Assembly: GCF_016031655.1 (NCBI RefSeq)
Contig: NZ_JACCHQ010000008.1
Span: forward strand, 1 to 64,000
DNA from: Bradyrhizobium glycinis
GTDB lineage: Bacteria > Pseudomonadota > Alphaproteobacteria > Rhizobiales > Xanthobacteraceae
Reading direction: 5' to 3'
Length of the DNA: 64,000 nucleotides
The translations under genes were made by a program, and so were the position numbers. This document shows, in pieces, positions 17,920 to 27,611 of the stretch. Under the pieces are notes generated by a model. It made no database searches. It saw only the letters and a program-made list of their open reading frames with translations, and was not told the DNA's origin. Within the stretch, counting starts at the first letter, position 1. Every line of letters starts with the position of its first letter.

Positions 17920-20900
17920 CTATGAACGGCCCCTTGCCGGGTCAAGGACGCTCACACCGAGATGAAGGGATGCCAGCGCCGCGTCCAGCGCGGGGGCCGA
18001 AATCTCCATATATTCAAGGGCCTCGGTCCAGAGCAGGACGGCCCTGACCGGCTTTTGGGGATAAAGCCGCGCCAGCACCGCCCGGTACAGCGCAAGCTGG
18101 CGGATATAGGTCGCCGGCGCCTCGGCCGCGCTCTTGGGCGCTGCCTGGTTGGTCTTGAAGTCGACGATCAGGACCTCCTCGGGGCGCACGACCAGCCGGT
18201 CGATCTGCCCCGATACCAAGGCCGGCGTGCGGCCCGGCCGCTCCAGCCGTCCGGCGATGGCGACCTCCGCCCGGCTGCCGGCGGCAAAGACAGGGGCGAA
18301 ACGCGGGTCCGTGATCAGGGCGAGCACCTTGTCGGCCAGCGCAATGCGGTCGGCCTCCGCCCAGTCCGCGGCGTTGCGCGCCATGAAGCCGAGCGCGGCC
18401 TCGCGCCGGCGCTCGCCGGCGATCTCGGGCAGCGATTGCAACAGCCGGTGCACCAGTGTGCCGCGTTGCAGCGCCAGCGCGCGCGACTGCACCGATTCGC
18501 TCGATCGGACGCTGCGGCCCTCCTCGGCAGACTGGCCCGAGGGACGCACCGGATCCTCGTCGATGGCCTCACGCGGTGCCGGTGTCCGCAGCCAGTCCGG
18601 CAGCGCGATGGTCTGGTGCACAGAGGCCGCCGGCGCGCCCAGCGCCACCACGTCCTCGGGACGGGCGAACCGCGTCACCTTGCCGAGCGGCGTCTCGATC
18701 ACCTGCTTGTCGAGGCCCGAGCCGGAAAGGCCGGTGTCGACGAGGTCGTACCAGCTCAGCTTGCGTACCGTCTTCATGTTGCCCGGCATGCAGCCGCCGA
18801 CGATCAGCCGGTCGGCCGCGCGCGTCATCGCGACATAGAGCAGGCGGCGATATTCGTCCTCGGTCTCCTCAAGCATCGCCTTGCGCGCCTCGGCAACGGC
18901 CTTGGGATCGTCGGCCTTGCGGCCGGCCCAGACCACGACCTCGCCGCCATTGCCGCGCGGCACATGGATCAGCCGCAGCCGCTGCGAGTCCGCGGGCGAG
19001 GACGTGGTGTCGACCATGAACACGACCGAGGCCTCGAGGCCCTTGGCGCCGTGCACGGTCATCACCCGCACCTCGTCGCGCGAGATCTCCATGTCGCGCT
19101 TCACCTCGGTGTCGGCCGAACGCAGCCAGGCCATGAAGCCCTGTAGCGAGGCCGGAGCCTTGCGCTCGTAGTTCAGCGCGAGCTCCAGGAATTCGTCGAG
19201 GGCGTCATTGGCCTCGTGGCCGAGCCGGCGCAGGATGCGCGCCCGCCCGCCATCGCCGCCCAGCAGCCAGGCGTAAAAGGCGAACGGCGTCTCCTCGCGG
19301 GCGCGGGTCTCGCAGGCTTCCAGGCGCCGCAACGCCGTGGCGAATTTCTCGCTTGTGGCCGCGTGCTCGCCGAGCGCGCGGCGTAGCGAGCTCTTGCGGT
19401 CATGGGCAAGCGTGAACAGGTCGTCGTCACCGAGCCCGAACAACGGGCTCTTCAGCGCCACGGCGAGCGCGAGATCGTCCTGTGGCAGCAGCAGCGCGTC
19501 GGCAAGATTCATCAGGTCGATGATGGCGATGTGCTCGGTGAGCTTGAGGCGATCGGCGCCGGCCACCGGAATGCCGGCGTGCTTCAGCGCCTGGATCACG
19601 GCATCGAATGCGTTGCCGCGCCGGCGCACCAGGATCAACATGTCGCCATAGCGTAGGGGACGACGCTCGCCCTCGTGCCCGGTCAACGTGCCGCTCTCGA
19701 CCAGCCGCTTGATCTCGGCCTGGATGCGCCGGGCAAGCTTGACCTCGGGGCTGGTCACGGCGACGCCGTCGAACGGCGCGCGCCAGCCCTCGATGTCCTG
19801 CCGATCGTCGGCCTCCGCGAGATCCCACAGCTCGATCACGCTCGGGCCGGCATCGCTGAGCGCGTTGTGCAGGGGATGGCCGATCTCGACCGAATGGATG
19901 CTCTTGTAGATCGCGGGATCGCGGAAGACGTGGTCGACCGAATGCAGGATCGTCGCGCCCGAGCGGAACGAATAGGTGAAGGCGACCGGATCGAATTTCA
20001 GCCCGGCGGCGGTGAACTTGCGGTGCAGTTCGCGCCTGCGCGCGTCGAACTCGTGAGGCGCCGCGCCCTGAAACGAGAAGATCGACTGCTTCTCGTCGCC
20101 CACGGCGAAGATGGTGCGGTTCAGCCCCTCGCGCGCGCCTTCGCCGGCGGTGAACTCGGAGATGATGTGCGCGATGATGTCCCATTGCCGCGGGCTGGTA
20201 TCCTGCGCCTCGTCGATCAGCACGTGATCGACGCCGCGGTCGAGCTTGTAATGCACCCAGCCCGAGGCGATGCGGTCCAGCATCGCCAGCGTCTTGTCGA
20301 TGAGGTCATCGTAGTCGAGCAGGCCGCGCTCCTGCTTCTCGCGCCGGTAATTCGCGGCGGCGGCGGTGGCGATATGCAGCAGGGCCGCGGTGCGGTCCCG
20401 AATGGTCACGGCGCGGCGCTTCTCGACCAGCCCTGCAAGGCGCTGCGCCTCGGCCTCGAACAGGCGGGCCACAGACGGATTGTGATCGCAGAACTTCTTG
20501 GTCAGCACCGCCTTGCGCGGCAGCTTGTCGTCGGTGAGGAACACGGACAGATAGGCATCGACCTGATCGCTGCCGGAAAACGCCTTTGCCGCGCGCAGCC
20601 GCCCCGCCTGGTCATTGTCGGATTTGCTGCCGTCTTCCAGCGCGAAGGCGATGTCGTCCCAGCGCGCGCGTGGCAGGAATGGGCCATCGAGAATCTCCGT
20701 CTCGACGGCCTCGATTCGGTCGCTCGCCTCGACGCCCAGCACGGAAGCCATCTGCGCCGCAGCGGCTTCCGCGTTGCCGGCCTCGTCGGTCCAGGCCATG
20801 AAATGATCGCGGCTGAGGCACGCCTCGCGCACGACCTCCTTGAAGGTGACATCCGCGGCGCTCGCCATCGCCATCAGCAGCGCGCGGCCGGTGACGCTTT

Positions 20901-21429
20901 CGGAATCGCGCGCGGCTTCCAGAAGCACCTTCAGATTGGCGCGTTCCATCATGTCGTTCTGGTCGCGCTCGTCGATCACGGCAAAGCGCGCGGGAACGTT
21001 GGCCTCGAACGGAAATTGCTGGAGCAGGCGGGTGCATAGCGCGTGGATGGTCTGCACCTTCAGCCCGCCCGGCGTCTCCAGCGCGCAGGCGAACAGCTTT
21101 CTCGCGTCGCGACGTAGTTTCGCGCCGGGATGCGGGATGCCGATCGCGCGGATCGCCGCGTCCAGCGCATCATCGTCCAGCGTCACCCAATGACCGAGCG
21201 TGGTGAACACGCGCTCGGCCATGTTGGCGGCGGCAGCCTTGGTGAAGGTGATGCAGAGGATCTTCTCCGGCGGCACGCCGGACAGCAAGAGACGGATCAC
21301 GCGCTGCACCAGCACATGTGTCTTGCCCGAGCCCGCATTGGCCGAGACGAAGGCGGATGCAGTCGGATCGGAGGCGCGCGCCTGCCGCGCGCGCACCTCG
21401 TCGGGGATGGGACGCGGCGCCTTCACCAT
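17920..21429 (-). CDS. addA: Double-strand break repair helicase-nuclease AddA (alphaproteobacterial type)
   Basis: The 1169-residue protein is the UvrD-like helicase and nuclease subunit of AddAB, which processes broken DNA ends for RecA. Walker A is FVSANAGSGKTHVLVQR near the N-terminus, and motif II is DHVLIDEAQDTSPRQWDI. Later motifs include VAFTYSFRSG, RVMTVHGAKGLEASVVF and RLLYVAMTRAADRL. The C-terminal RecB-type nuclease has EVLIVDFKTNQAAPKS. I used the ATG at 21429, which overlaps the addB end by 7 bases; the longer frame from 21462 lacks support. AddB is the partner. Confidence 0.96.
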   Translation of the reverse strand: MVKAPRPIPDEVRARQARASDPTASAFVSANAGSGKTHVLVQRVIRLLLSGVPPEKILCITFTKAAAANMAERVFTTLGHWVTLDDDALDAAIRAIGIPHPGAKLRRDARKLFACALETPGGLKVQTIHALCTRLLQQFPFEANVPARFAVIDERDQNDMMERANLKVLLEAARDSESVTGRALLMAMASAADVTFKEVVREACLSRDHFMAWTDEAGNAEAAAAQMASVLGVEASDRIEAVETEILDGPFLPRARWDDIAFALEDGSKSDNDQAGRLRAAKAFSGSDQVDAYLSVFLTDDKLPRKAVLTKKFCDHNPSVARLFEAEAQRLAGLVEKRRAVTIRDRTAALLHIATAAAANYRREKQERGLLDYDDLIDKTLAMLDRIASGWVHYKLDRGVDHVLIDEAQDTSPRQWDIIAHIISEFTAGEGAREGLNRTIFAVGDEKQSIFSFQGAAPHEFDARRRELHRKFTAAGLKFDPVAFTYSFRSGATILHSVDHVFRDPAIYKSIHSVEIGHPLHNALSDAGPSVIELWDLAEADDRQDIEGWRAPFDGVAVTSPEVKLARRIQAEIKRLVESGTLTGHEGERRPLRYGDMLILVRRRGNAFDAVIQALKHAGIPVAGADRLKLTEHIAIIDLMNLADALLLPQDDLALAVALKSPLFGLGDDDLFTLAHDRKSSLRRALGEHAATSEKFATALRRLEACETRAREETPFAFYAWLLGGDGGRARILRRLGHEANDALDEFLELALNYERKAPASLQGFMAWLRSADTEVKRDMEISRDEVRVMTVHGAKGLEASVVFMVDTTSSPADSQRLRLIHVPRGNGGEVVVWAGRKADDPKAVAEARKAMLEETEDEYRRLLYVAMTRAADRLIVGGCMPGNMKTVRKLSWYDLVDTGLSGSGLDKQVIETPLGKVTRFARPEDVVALGAPAASVHQTIALPDWLRTPAPREAIDEDPVRPSGQSAEEGRSVRSSESVQSRALALQRGTLVHRLLQSLPEIAGERRREAALGFMARNAADWAEADRIALADKVLALITDPRFAPVFAAGSRAEVAIAGRLERPGRTPALVSGQIDRLVVRPEEVLIVDFKTNQAAPKSAAEAPATYIRQLALYRAVLARLYPQKPVRAVLLWTEALEYMEISAPALDAALASLHLGVSVLDPARGRS

Positions 21430-24400
21430 TCCTCGATCCCCAATCCGCCGGCCGCGGACCATTCCTTGATCCGGGCAAGGTCGTCATAGGTGCCGTAGCG
21501 GTTCGCCCACATCGGCAGGTTCAGCGAGGTATAGGCCTGGTTCTCGTCCTCGAAGGCGCGGATCAGCGCTTCCAGCTTGGCTCTTGCCTCGGCCGCCGCG
21601 GTGTCCGGGGGCTGCGGCTCGTCTCCCGGCTTGAACTTGAGCTCGAGGATGCGCTCCTCGCCCGGCGGGTTGTTGCCGCTGAGACGGACATAGACGAGCT
21701 GGCTCACGGAGGCGCCGGCATCGATATCGGGAAAGCCGCCCTCGCGCAGGATCGCGGCTTCCAGCGTCAGCTGCGGCGACAGACCCATGCGGACCTGCTT
21801 GCCGGTCGGCGGCTGCCCAGTCTTGTAGTCGAGGATGGCGTAGCGGCCACCCTTGCGCCGCTCGATGCGGTCGGCGCGGGCGGAAAGGCGGAAACTGCGC
21901 TGAGCATCCAGCGTAATCGAGATCTCGCCACGGGTCTCCGCGACGATCGCCTCGATAGCATCGCGCCGCGCCGTCTCCCATTCGCCGAACCAGCGCGCGA
22001 TGCGCTGGAAGCGCGGCCACCACAGCGCCCGCGCCTCGGGTCGCTCCATCAGCGGCGCAAAATGCTTCTCGCCGATCGCGCGCAGCACCCGCGCGGGATC
22101 GTCCGGCAGACGCGCCGCATAGCTTTCCGTGAATTCGCCGATGGCATCGTGAATCGCCGAACCGCGATCGGCGGCCGAGAGCGGCATGTCGACAGGGTCG
22201 AGCACATCGAGTCGCAAGATTCGTTTGGCGTAGATCGTGTAGGGATCGCGCAGCCAGTCTTCGATCTCGGTGACGGACATCTTGAGCGGCCGTGTCGCGC
22301 GCGGCGGCCGCGGCTCCGGCTGCTTGATCGGCTTGACCTCGTCGGGCTGGTCGAGCGCCGCGGCGAACTGCACGTATGTCTCGCCAGCGCGAACGGCCGC
22401 CTGCCAGAGTTCATCGCCTGCCACCGCCTCCAGCCGATGCAGGAAGCGTGAGGCCACCGCCGGCGCGCCGCCGGCCTTGGCGGAGTGGGTGAGGATCACC
22501 TCGTCGCCCCCGAGCAATTGCGCGAAGTCATGGGCGGACAGGCCGATGCGGCGCTCCGGCAGATCGAGCCCGAGCTCGTGCCGCATCGGGCGGCTGAGCC
22601 AGGGATCGATGCGCGGCGCCGGCGGCCAGACGCCTTCGATCAGGCCGCCGATGATGATGCGGTCGGCCTGCATCAGGCGCGACTCCAGCGGGCCGTAGAT
22701 TTGCAGCCGCGCGCCCGGCCGGTCGCGCCGCCGCACTGCGCGATCGCTGAACGCGGTCTGGAAGACGTCCGAATAATCCGGCAGCGTCACCAGCAATCCG
22801 CTGGTCGTGCCGCCGCGCAAGAGGTCGTCGAACGCGCCCGCGAGCGCGAGACCATCGCGATCCTCGAAGGCGAGCGATTTGCCCTGCTCGTCGCGCGACA
22901 GATCGATCATGATCTCGCGATGCCGATGCGCGAGCTCGGCGAAATCATAAGGTTTCGACGGCGGCAGGCGCTCGATCGGCGCCAATGCCTTTTGCAGGGC
23001 ATCGATCAGCGCCTGGATGCGATCGAGATCCTCGGCCTTGAGGCGCGCCCGCGGCTCGGCGCGATGCAGCGCGGAGACCTCGCCGCGCCACAGCTTTGCC
23101 AGCTCCTCGCGGAAGCGGTTGAACTCGCGCAGGAGGCCCGCCGAGCCTGCCGGTGGGCGCGTGCCGCGCAGCACCGCAAGCTCCAGGCCCTCGATTGCCA
23201 TCTTCCACGCGCCCGGCGCGCGGCCGAGCCGGCACAGCGGATGCTTCAGCATCGCCAGCAAAGTCGGCGGCTCCAGGCCCTTGGTCGCCGCCTCTGCCGC
23301 GAGGCGCGCAAACGTGCCGGCGGAGGTTTCCATCAAGACGTCGCCGCCGGAATCGTCGAAGGCGAGATCCCATCGCGTCAGCGCCGCCATCACCCGCCGC
23401 GCCAGCGCGCGGTCGGGCGTTACCAGGGCGGCCGACTTGTCGAGATGGCGCGCCTCGCGCATCGCGATGGCGATGGCGAGCGCTTCCATCTCGGGATTGG
23501 GCGCTTCGACCACCGCGAGGTTGTTCATGCCGCCCGCGATCTTCGCGGCGACATCGGGCTGCTTCAGCCGGTCGTGCCAGACCTCGGTCTTGGCGGACGG
23601 CCGCATCGATTCCGACGCAAGCAGGTCGCGGCCGCCTTCCGCTGGAGGCTGCAAAATCTCGACATCGCTGCGCTTGATGCCGAAGCGATCCAGCAGCGCG
23701 TGCATGGCATATTGCGGATGGTTCGAGGTGGGATTCTCGATGATGCCCAGCAGGTCCCTGCTGCCGCCGATGCTCCGCCAGGCCTCCTCATCGAGATCGG
23801 TGTCGAGTCCCGGCAGCACCACGGCGCCATGCGGCAGCAATGCGACCGCATGGAGAAATTTTGCGGTGGCCGGCATCGAGCCGGTCGAGCCCGCCGCGAC
23901 CACAGGTCCATTTGGATGCGCGGTCAAGCGCCTCGCTTCCGCGGCAATCAGAAGATCGCGCCGCGCGGCTGGCTCGATCCGGTTGATCTCAGCGAGATGA
24001 TTGGGCCAGGCGATGCGGGCGATGCGCAGGAATTCGAGCGAGTGCTGCCAGTAGCGGTCGAGGTTGTCAGGCACCAGGCCGTCGAGCGCGCTCCAGTCGA
24101 CGCCGCGCGTCACCATGTCGTCGATCAGCCGCGCGAGATCGGAAGCAAGCGCCAGCGTCGAGGCGGGGCCGCCGACCACCAGCGGCGCCAGCACCGGCCC
24201 CTTGGCCCAGGCGGCGACGAGCTGCGCCAGCGTCAGGCGCCGTTCGAGCTCGCCCAGGCGCGGCGGAATGTCGAGCGGCGCGGTCCCGGAAAACTGTTCG
24301 CTCTCGCCCGCGAAAGCGAGCTCGTCCTCGTCGATATCGCCGAGCGCGACGATGCGCGGCAGCACGACGGCATCCGTCTTCATCTCGTCGAGGAAGATCT

Positions 24401-24566
24401 CGCGCACCACCCGCATGGCGCGCCGCGTCGGCAGATACAGCGTAGCGTCCGCCAGCCGCGCCGGTTCCTTGCGCGCCTCGAAGCCCTCGACCAGCCGCCC
24501 ATCGAGCAGCGCCGTGACGACCGTGCGCAGGAACGGAACTGAGATGGGAACGCTGAAAACGCGCAT
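21423..24566 (-). CDS. addB: Double-strand break repair protein AddB (alphaproteobacterial type)
   Basis: The 1047-residue partner of AddA is a helicase-like scaffold with a second nuclease domain. The N-terminus MRVFSVPISVPFLRTVVTAL is followed by LYLPTRRAMRVVREIFL, a degenerate Walker region. The C-terminal nuclease shows RYAILDYKTGQPPTGKQ. Only one Cys (HPLCRLG) was found on reading through the protein, so the iron-sulfur cluster of Bacillus-type AddB is absent, as expected for the alphaproteobacterial subgroup. The end overlaps addA. A family A repeat lies upstream of its start. Confidence 0.95.
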   Translation of the reverse strand: MRVFSVPISVPFLRTVVTALLDGRLVEGFEARKEPARLADATLYLPTRRAMRVVREIFLDEMKTDAVVLPRIVALGDIDEDELAFAGESEQFSGTAPLDIPPRLGELERRLTLAQLVAAWAKGPVLAPLVVGGPASTLALASDLARLIDDMVTRGVDWSALDGLVPDNLDRYWQHSLEFLRIARIAWPNHLAEINRIEPAARRDLLIAAEARRLTAHPNGPVVAAGSTGSMPATAKFLHAVALLPHGAVVLPGLDTDLDEEAWRSIGGSRDLLGIIENPTSNHPQYAMHALLDRFGIKRSDVEILQPPAEGGRDLLASESMRPSAKTEVWHDRLKQPDVAAKIAGGMNNLAVVEAPNPEMEALAIAIAMREARHLDKSAALVTPDRALARRVMAALTRWDLAFDDSGGDVLMETSAGTFARLAAEAATKGLEPPTLLAMLKHPLCRLGRAPGAWKMAIEGLELAVLRGTRPPAGSAGLLREFNRFREELAKLWRGEVSALHRAEPRARLKAEDLDRIQALIDALQKALAPIERLPPSKPYDFAELAHRHREIMIDLSRDEQGKSLAFEDRDGLALAGAFDDLLRGGTTSGLLVTLPDYSDVFQTAFSDRAVRRRDRPGARLQIYGPLESRLMQADRIIIGGLIEGVWPPAPRIDPWLSRPMRHELGLDLPERRIGLSAHDFAQLLGGDEVILTHSAKAGGAPAVASRFLHRLEAVAGDELWQAAVRAGETYVQFAAALDQPDEVKPIKQPEPRPPRATRPLKMSVTEIEDWLRDPYTIYAKRILRLDVLDPVDMPLSAADRGSAIHDAIGEFTESYAARLPDDPARVLRAIGEKHFAPLMERPEARALWWPRFQRIARWFGEWETARRDAIEAIVAETRGEISITLDAQRSFRLSARADRIERRKGGRYAILDYKTGQPPTGKQVRMGLSPQLTLEAAILREGGFPDIDAGASVSQLVYVRLSGNNPPGEERILELKFKPGDEPQPPDTAAAEARAKLEALIRAFEDENQAYTSLNLPMWANRYGTYDDLARIKEWSAAGGLGIEEW

Positions 24567-24652
24567 GGGCCGCCTGATTCGAAGGATCAGGCAATATAGG
24601 GAGGTGGACTCAAATGGTCATGGGTGCGGGTGAGTCATCCCCGCTGTTCGCC

Positions 24653-24791
24653 TCTCGTGCGGACGCGGCGCAGCGCTCCTTCAGCGGTGCGCCGCAGAGC
24701 CGGGGCCCATCTCGTCGCGTCCTGCCATGTCGCTTTCTGGGTCCCGGCTCTGCGGAGCGGCACTTTGTGCCGCACCGCGTCCGGGACACGG
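24653..24791. repeat. Family A palindromic repeat, fourth copy
   Basis: The left half contains TCTCGTGCGGACGCGGCGC and GAGCCGGGGCCCAT; the right half contains GGGTCCCGGCTCTGCGGAG and CGCGTCCGGGACACGG. It occupies most of the 232-base gap between addB and the murU-like gene and ends just before the latter's stop. Confidence 0.7.
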
Positions 24792-24798
24792 AACAGCC

Positions 24799-25521
24799 CT
24801 ACGCCACACTCTCCAAAAACGCCTCTTCCGCGGCGTGCACGGCATCGGGCGTGCCGACATGCATCCAGACGCCGTCGAGGCGCAGGCCGAACAGCCGCTC
24901 CTGCTCCTCGGCGCGGTCGAACATCTTCGTCAGCGAGAATTCACCCCGGGGCGCGTCCGCAAAGATCGCGGGCGACATGATCGCTGCGCCGGCATAGACG
25001 AACGGAACGACCTCCTTCTCCTTGCGCTTGCGCAAGGCGCCGTCGGGCAGCATGCCGTAATCGCCGCGGCCGCCATAGCCGATGCTCGTCGCGGTCGGTG
25101 CCATCAGCAGCAGGATGTCCATTCGTGCGGGATCGAAGTTTTCGGCGAGCCGCGTCAGGTTCGAGCGCACGCCGTCGATCCACAGCGTGTCGGAATTGAC
25201 ATGGAAAAACGGTGCATCGCCGAGCAGCGGCAACGCCTTGACGACGCCGCCGCCGGTGCCGAGCACCTGGTCGCGCTCGTCCGAGATGGTCACGCGCGGA
25301 AGCTGGCGTGATGCGACGTGGTCGATGATCTGGTCCGGCAGGTAGTGCACGTTGACCACCGCCTCGCTCACGCCGGCGTGGCCGAGCTTGTCGAGCACGT
25401 GGTCAAGCAGCGGCTGGCCCGCGACCGGCACCATCGGCTTCGGCATCTTGTCCGTCAGGGGGCGCATGCGCAGGCCAAACCCTGCGGCGAGCACCATGGC
25501 TTTGGTCGGTTTGACGGACAT
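24799..25521 (-). CDS. murU: Nucleotidyltransferase, probable MurNAc-1-phosphate uridylyltransferase
   Basis: The 240-residue sugar-1-phosphate nucleotidyltransferase has MVLAAGFGLRMRPLTDKMPKP at the N-terminus (nucleotide loop and Lys), then DERDQVLGTGGGVVKALPLL, FHVNSDTLW (metal Asp) and VWMHVGTPDAVHAAE. In MurNAc recycling, MurU makes UDP-MurNAc from MurNAc-1-phosphate produced by the kinase AmgK. A kinase of that type is encoded two genes upstream as a fusion, which is the main reason for choosing MurU over mannose-1-phosphate guanylyltransferase. The ATG at 25521 gives the usual length. Confidence 0.8.
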   Translation of the reverse strand: MSVKPTKAMVLAAGFGLRMRPLTDKMPKPMVPVAGQPLLDHVLDKLGHAGVSEAVVNVHYLPDQIIDHVASRQLPRVTISDERDQVLGTGGGVVKALPLLGDAPFFHVNSDTLWIDGVRSNLTRLAENFDPARMDILLLMAPTATSIGYGGRGDYGMLPDGALRKRKEKEVVPFVYAGAAIMSPAIFADAPRGEFSLTKMFDRAEEQERLFGLRLDGVWMHVGTPDAVHAAEEAFLESVA

Positions 25522-25638
25522 CCTTCGTTTCTCAGACCTTTCGCGTTCGCAGCAATCCTAACACGAGGCTCGATCTGCCGCACCGCATCTCGACCGCCTT
25601 AACCACCCGCCGTGACGGTTGTACGACGGGTGTTGCCG

Positions 25639-25956
25639 TCACGCCCCAACGGCTGTGGAACGCACCTTCTTCTTCTTGTCGCCCACTTTCAGGAAATTGA
25701 CACCGATCTGGTCGCCATTGACCCAGGCCAGTTCGCAGCGCCGGTAGGCGAGCCCGGTGGACGACAGCAGGAGAAAGAATTCCTTCAAATGCAGGCCTTC
25801 GACCGAACCGTCGATCGTCAGCTTGGCGCCGCTCTCGGAGACGTCTTCCATGGTGCAGTCGCGCCGCCAGGTGCCGTCGATTCCCATCATCTGGGCCGGA
25901 AACCCGCGCTCGAAAGTAACCCGGCTGTTGCCGCGCTGGTCCGCATTTACCGCCAT
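25639..25956 (-). CDS. Small PilZ domain protein, probable c-di-GMP binder
   Basis: The 105-residue protein is a stand-alone PilZ domain. The two c-di-GMP contact motifs are present: RGNSR (RxxxR) near residues 8-12 and DVSESG (DxSxxG) near residue 38, followed by the beta-barrel strands GAKLTIDG and YRRCELAWVNGDQIGVNFL. A basic KKKK patch lies near the C-terminus. It lies between the tsaE/amgK fusion and murU on the same strand, with gaps of about 90 and 120 bases, so its link to cell-wall recycling is unclear. Its target is unknown. Confidence 0.8.
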   Translation of the reverse strand: MAVNADQRGNSRVTFERGFPAQMMGIDGTWRRDCTMEDVSESGAKLTIDGSVEGLHLKEFFLLLSSTGLAYRRCELAWVNGDQIGVNFLKVGDKKKKVRSTAVGA

Positions 25957-26042
25957 CTACCCCGCTCCAGCCCCGAATGACCCGGCTGCCTCGCGGCGAG
26001 AATACCGAGGTCTTGGCTAACAGGCGGTAAATCGGCCTCAAA

Positions 26043-27611
26043 TCAGGCTTGAGGCGCCCCTTGCAATGGGTCTTGAGACGGTCCTTGAGACGGTCCTTGG
26101 GGCGGCGGGACGTTGGCGAGATACCAGTCGCGCAGATCGGCGAGCGCCGGATGCGCCAGCGAGCGCTGGAGATAGGTCCAGATCCGCGGCTGATGGCGCA
26201 GATAATGCGGCTTGCCGTCGCGGCGGTTGAGCCGGGCGAAGGTGCCGAGCAGGCGCGTGTTCCGCTGCGCCGACATGATGGCGTAGAGCTCGGCGAAGCC
26301 GGCGGCGTCGAAGCTGGTGTCCTGCGCCCGCCGCGCCTTGATGTAGCGCGACAGCAGCGTCAGCTCGATGGTCTCGGGGACATTGATGCGTGCGTCCTGC
26401 AGCAGCGACACCACGTCGTAGGATTGTGGCCCCAGCACGGTGTCCTGGAAATCGATCACGCCGACGCGTGCGATGCCGCTGCGCTTGCTGAGCCAGATCA
26501 GATTGGGCGAATGATAGTCGCGGATGATCCACGTCTTCGGCGCCGCCAGCGGCCTCTTCAGCAATTCGCGCCACATCGCGAAAAATTCTGCGCGCGCCTC
26601 ATCGCTCAGCGGTGCGTTGCGATCGGGCAGATACCATTCCGGCATCAACCCGATCTCGATCAGCAGCGCTTCGACGTCGAAGACGGGGATCGCGTAGGTC
26701 TGCCCGTCCAGCGGCAGCGTCTCCGGCAGCGTCTTTCCGTGCAGCATCGCCAGCACGTCGGTCGCGGCTTCGTAGCGCTCGAGAATCGGTCGCGGCGGAT
26801 CGCCCTCGATCACGCCCTCGCTGCCGAAGTCTTCGGTGATCAGGAAACCGTGGTCGAGATCGGAATGATGGATCGCGGGCGCGGAGATTCCTTGCGCGCG
26901 GAGGCCTTCGTCGATGGCGACGAACGGTCTTACATTTTCGGCCAGATGCACCGCAGCGCTGTAGGACTTGCCGTTGTAGAGGGCCGTACCATCGGGCCGC
27001 TGCGGGAAGTTCATGAGAATGACGATCTCGTCATCGCGCACGAGCCGCGCATAGGAGCGCGTCGAGGCGTCGCCATTCATGCGCCGCCGCGTCGCGTCGA
27101 TATAGCCGGATTCATCGAGGAATTCGCGCAGCGCCTTCAGCCGCGCCACTTGCGCAGCGCACTTACCATAGCCGGTGATGTCGGCGGCGCGCGCATTCGA
27201 CCCCAGCGCCGGCCGATGCGTCAGTGTGATGTCGATGCGATCCGCGGGCATCGCCGACGGCGCGCGCTCCGGCCATTCGATCAGCACCAGCGTGGCATCG
27301 GGCAGCGGCGACAGCCCGATCTCCTCGAGCTCGCTCTCGTCCTCGACACGGTAGAGATCGGCATGCAGCACCGGGAACGGCGGCAGCTCGTAGCCCTGCA
27401 CCAGCGTGAAGGTCGGGCTCGGCACTTCCAGCGCCTCGTCGCCGGCGAGATAGCGGATCAGGCTGCGGGCGGCTGCGGTCTTGCCGGCGCCGAGATCGCC
27501 GGTGAGGGTGATGACGTCGCCGGGGCCGACCAGCAGGGCGAGGTCGGCCATCAGCCGCGCCGTGGCCGTCTCGTTGTGAAGCGCGACGGAGAATGTGGTT
27601 GTATCAGTCAT
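26043..27611 (-). CDS. tsaE: Fusion of TsaE (t6A ATPase) and AmgK-type sugar kinase
   Basis: The 522-residue protein joins two enzymes. Residues about 1-150 are TsaE, the ATPase that supports tRNA t6A synthesis: TLTGDLGAGKTAAARSLI (P-loop), SPTFTLVQGYELP, HADLYRVEDESELEEIGL and LIEWPERA. From about residue 165 a phosphotransferase domain follows, with MNGDASTRSYARLV, the catalytic WIIRDYHSPNLIWL and the metal-binding VGVIDFQDTVLGPQSYDVVSL. This matches AmgK, the anomeric MurNAc/GlcNAc kinase. A tail rich in Pro and Gln ends it. The start overlaps the stop of the divL-like gene by ATGA. In many bacteria the two activities are on separate genes. Confidence 0.9.
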   Translation of the reverse strand: MTDTTTFSVALHNETATARLMADLALLVGPGDVITLTGDLGAGKTAAARSLIRYLAGDEALEVPSPTFTLVQGYELPPFPVLHADLYRVEDESELEEIGLSPLPDATLVLIEWPERAPSAMPADRIDITLTHRPALGSNARAADITGYGKCAAQVARLKALREFLDESGYIDATRRRMNGDASTRSYARLVRDDEIVILMNFPQRPDGTALYNGKSYSAAVHLAENVRPFVAIDEGLRAQGISAPAIHHSDLDHGFLITEDFGSEGVIEGDPPRPILERYEAATDVLAMLHGKTLPETLPLDGQTYAIPVFDVEALLIEIGLMPEWYLPDRNAPLSDEARAEFFAMWRELLKRPLAAPKTWIIRDYHSPNLIWLSKRSGIARVGVIDFQDTVLGPQSYDVVSLLQDARINVPETIELTLLSRYIKARRAQDTSFDAAGFAELYAIMSAQRNTRLLGTFARLNRRDGKPHYLRHQPRIWTYLQRSLAHPALADLRDWYLANVPPPQGPSQGPSQDPLQGAPQA

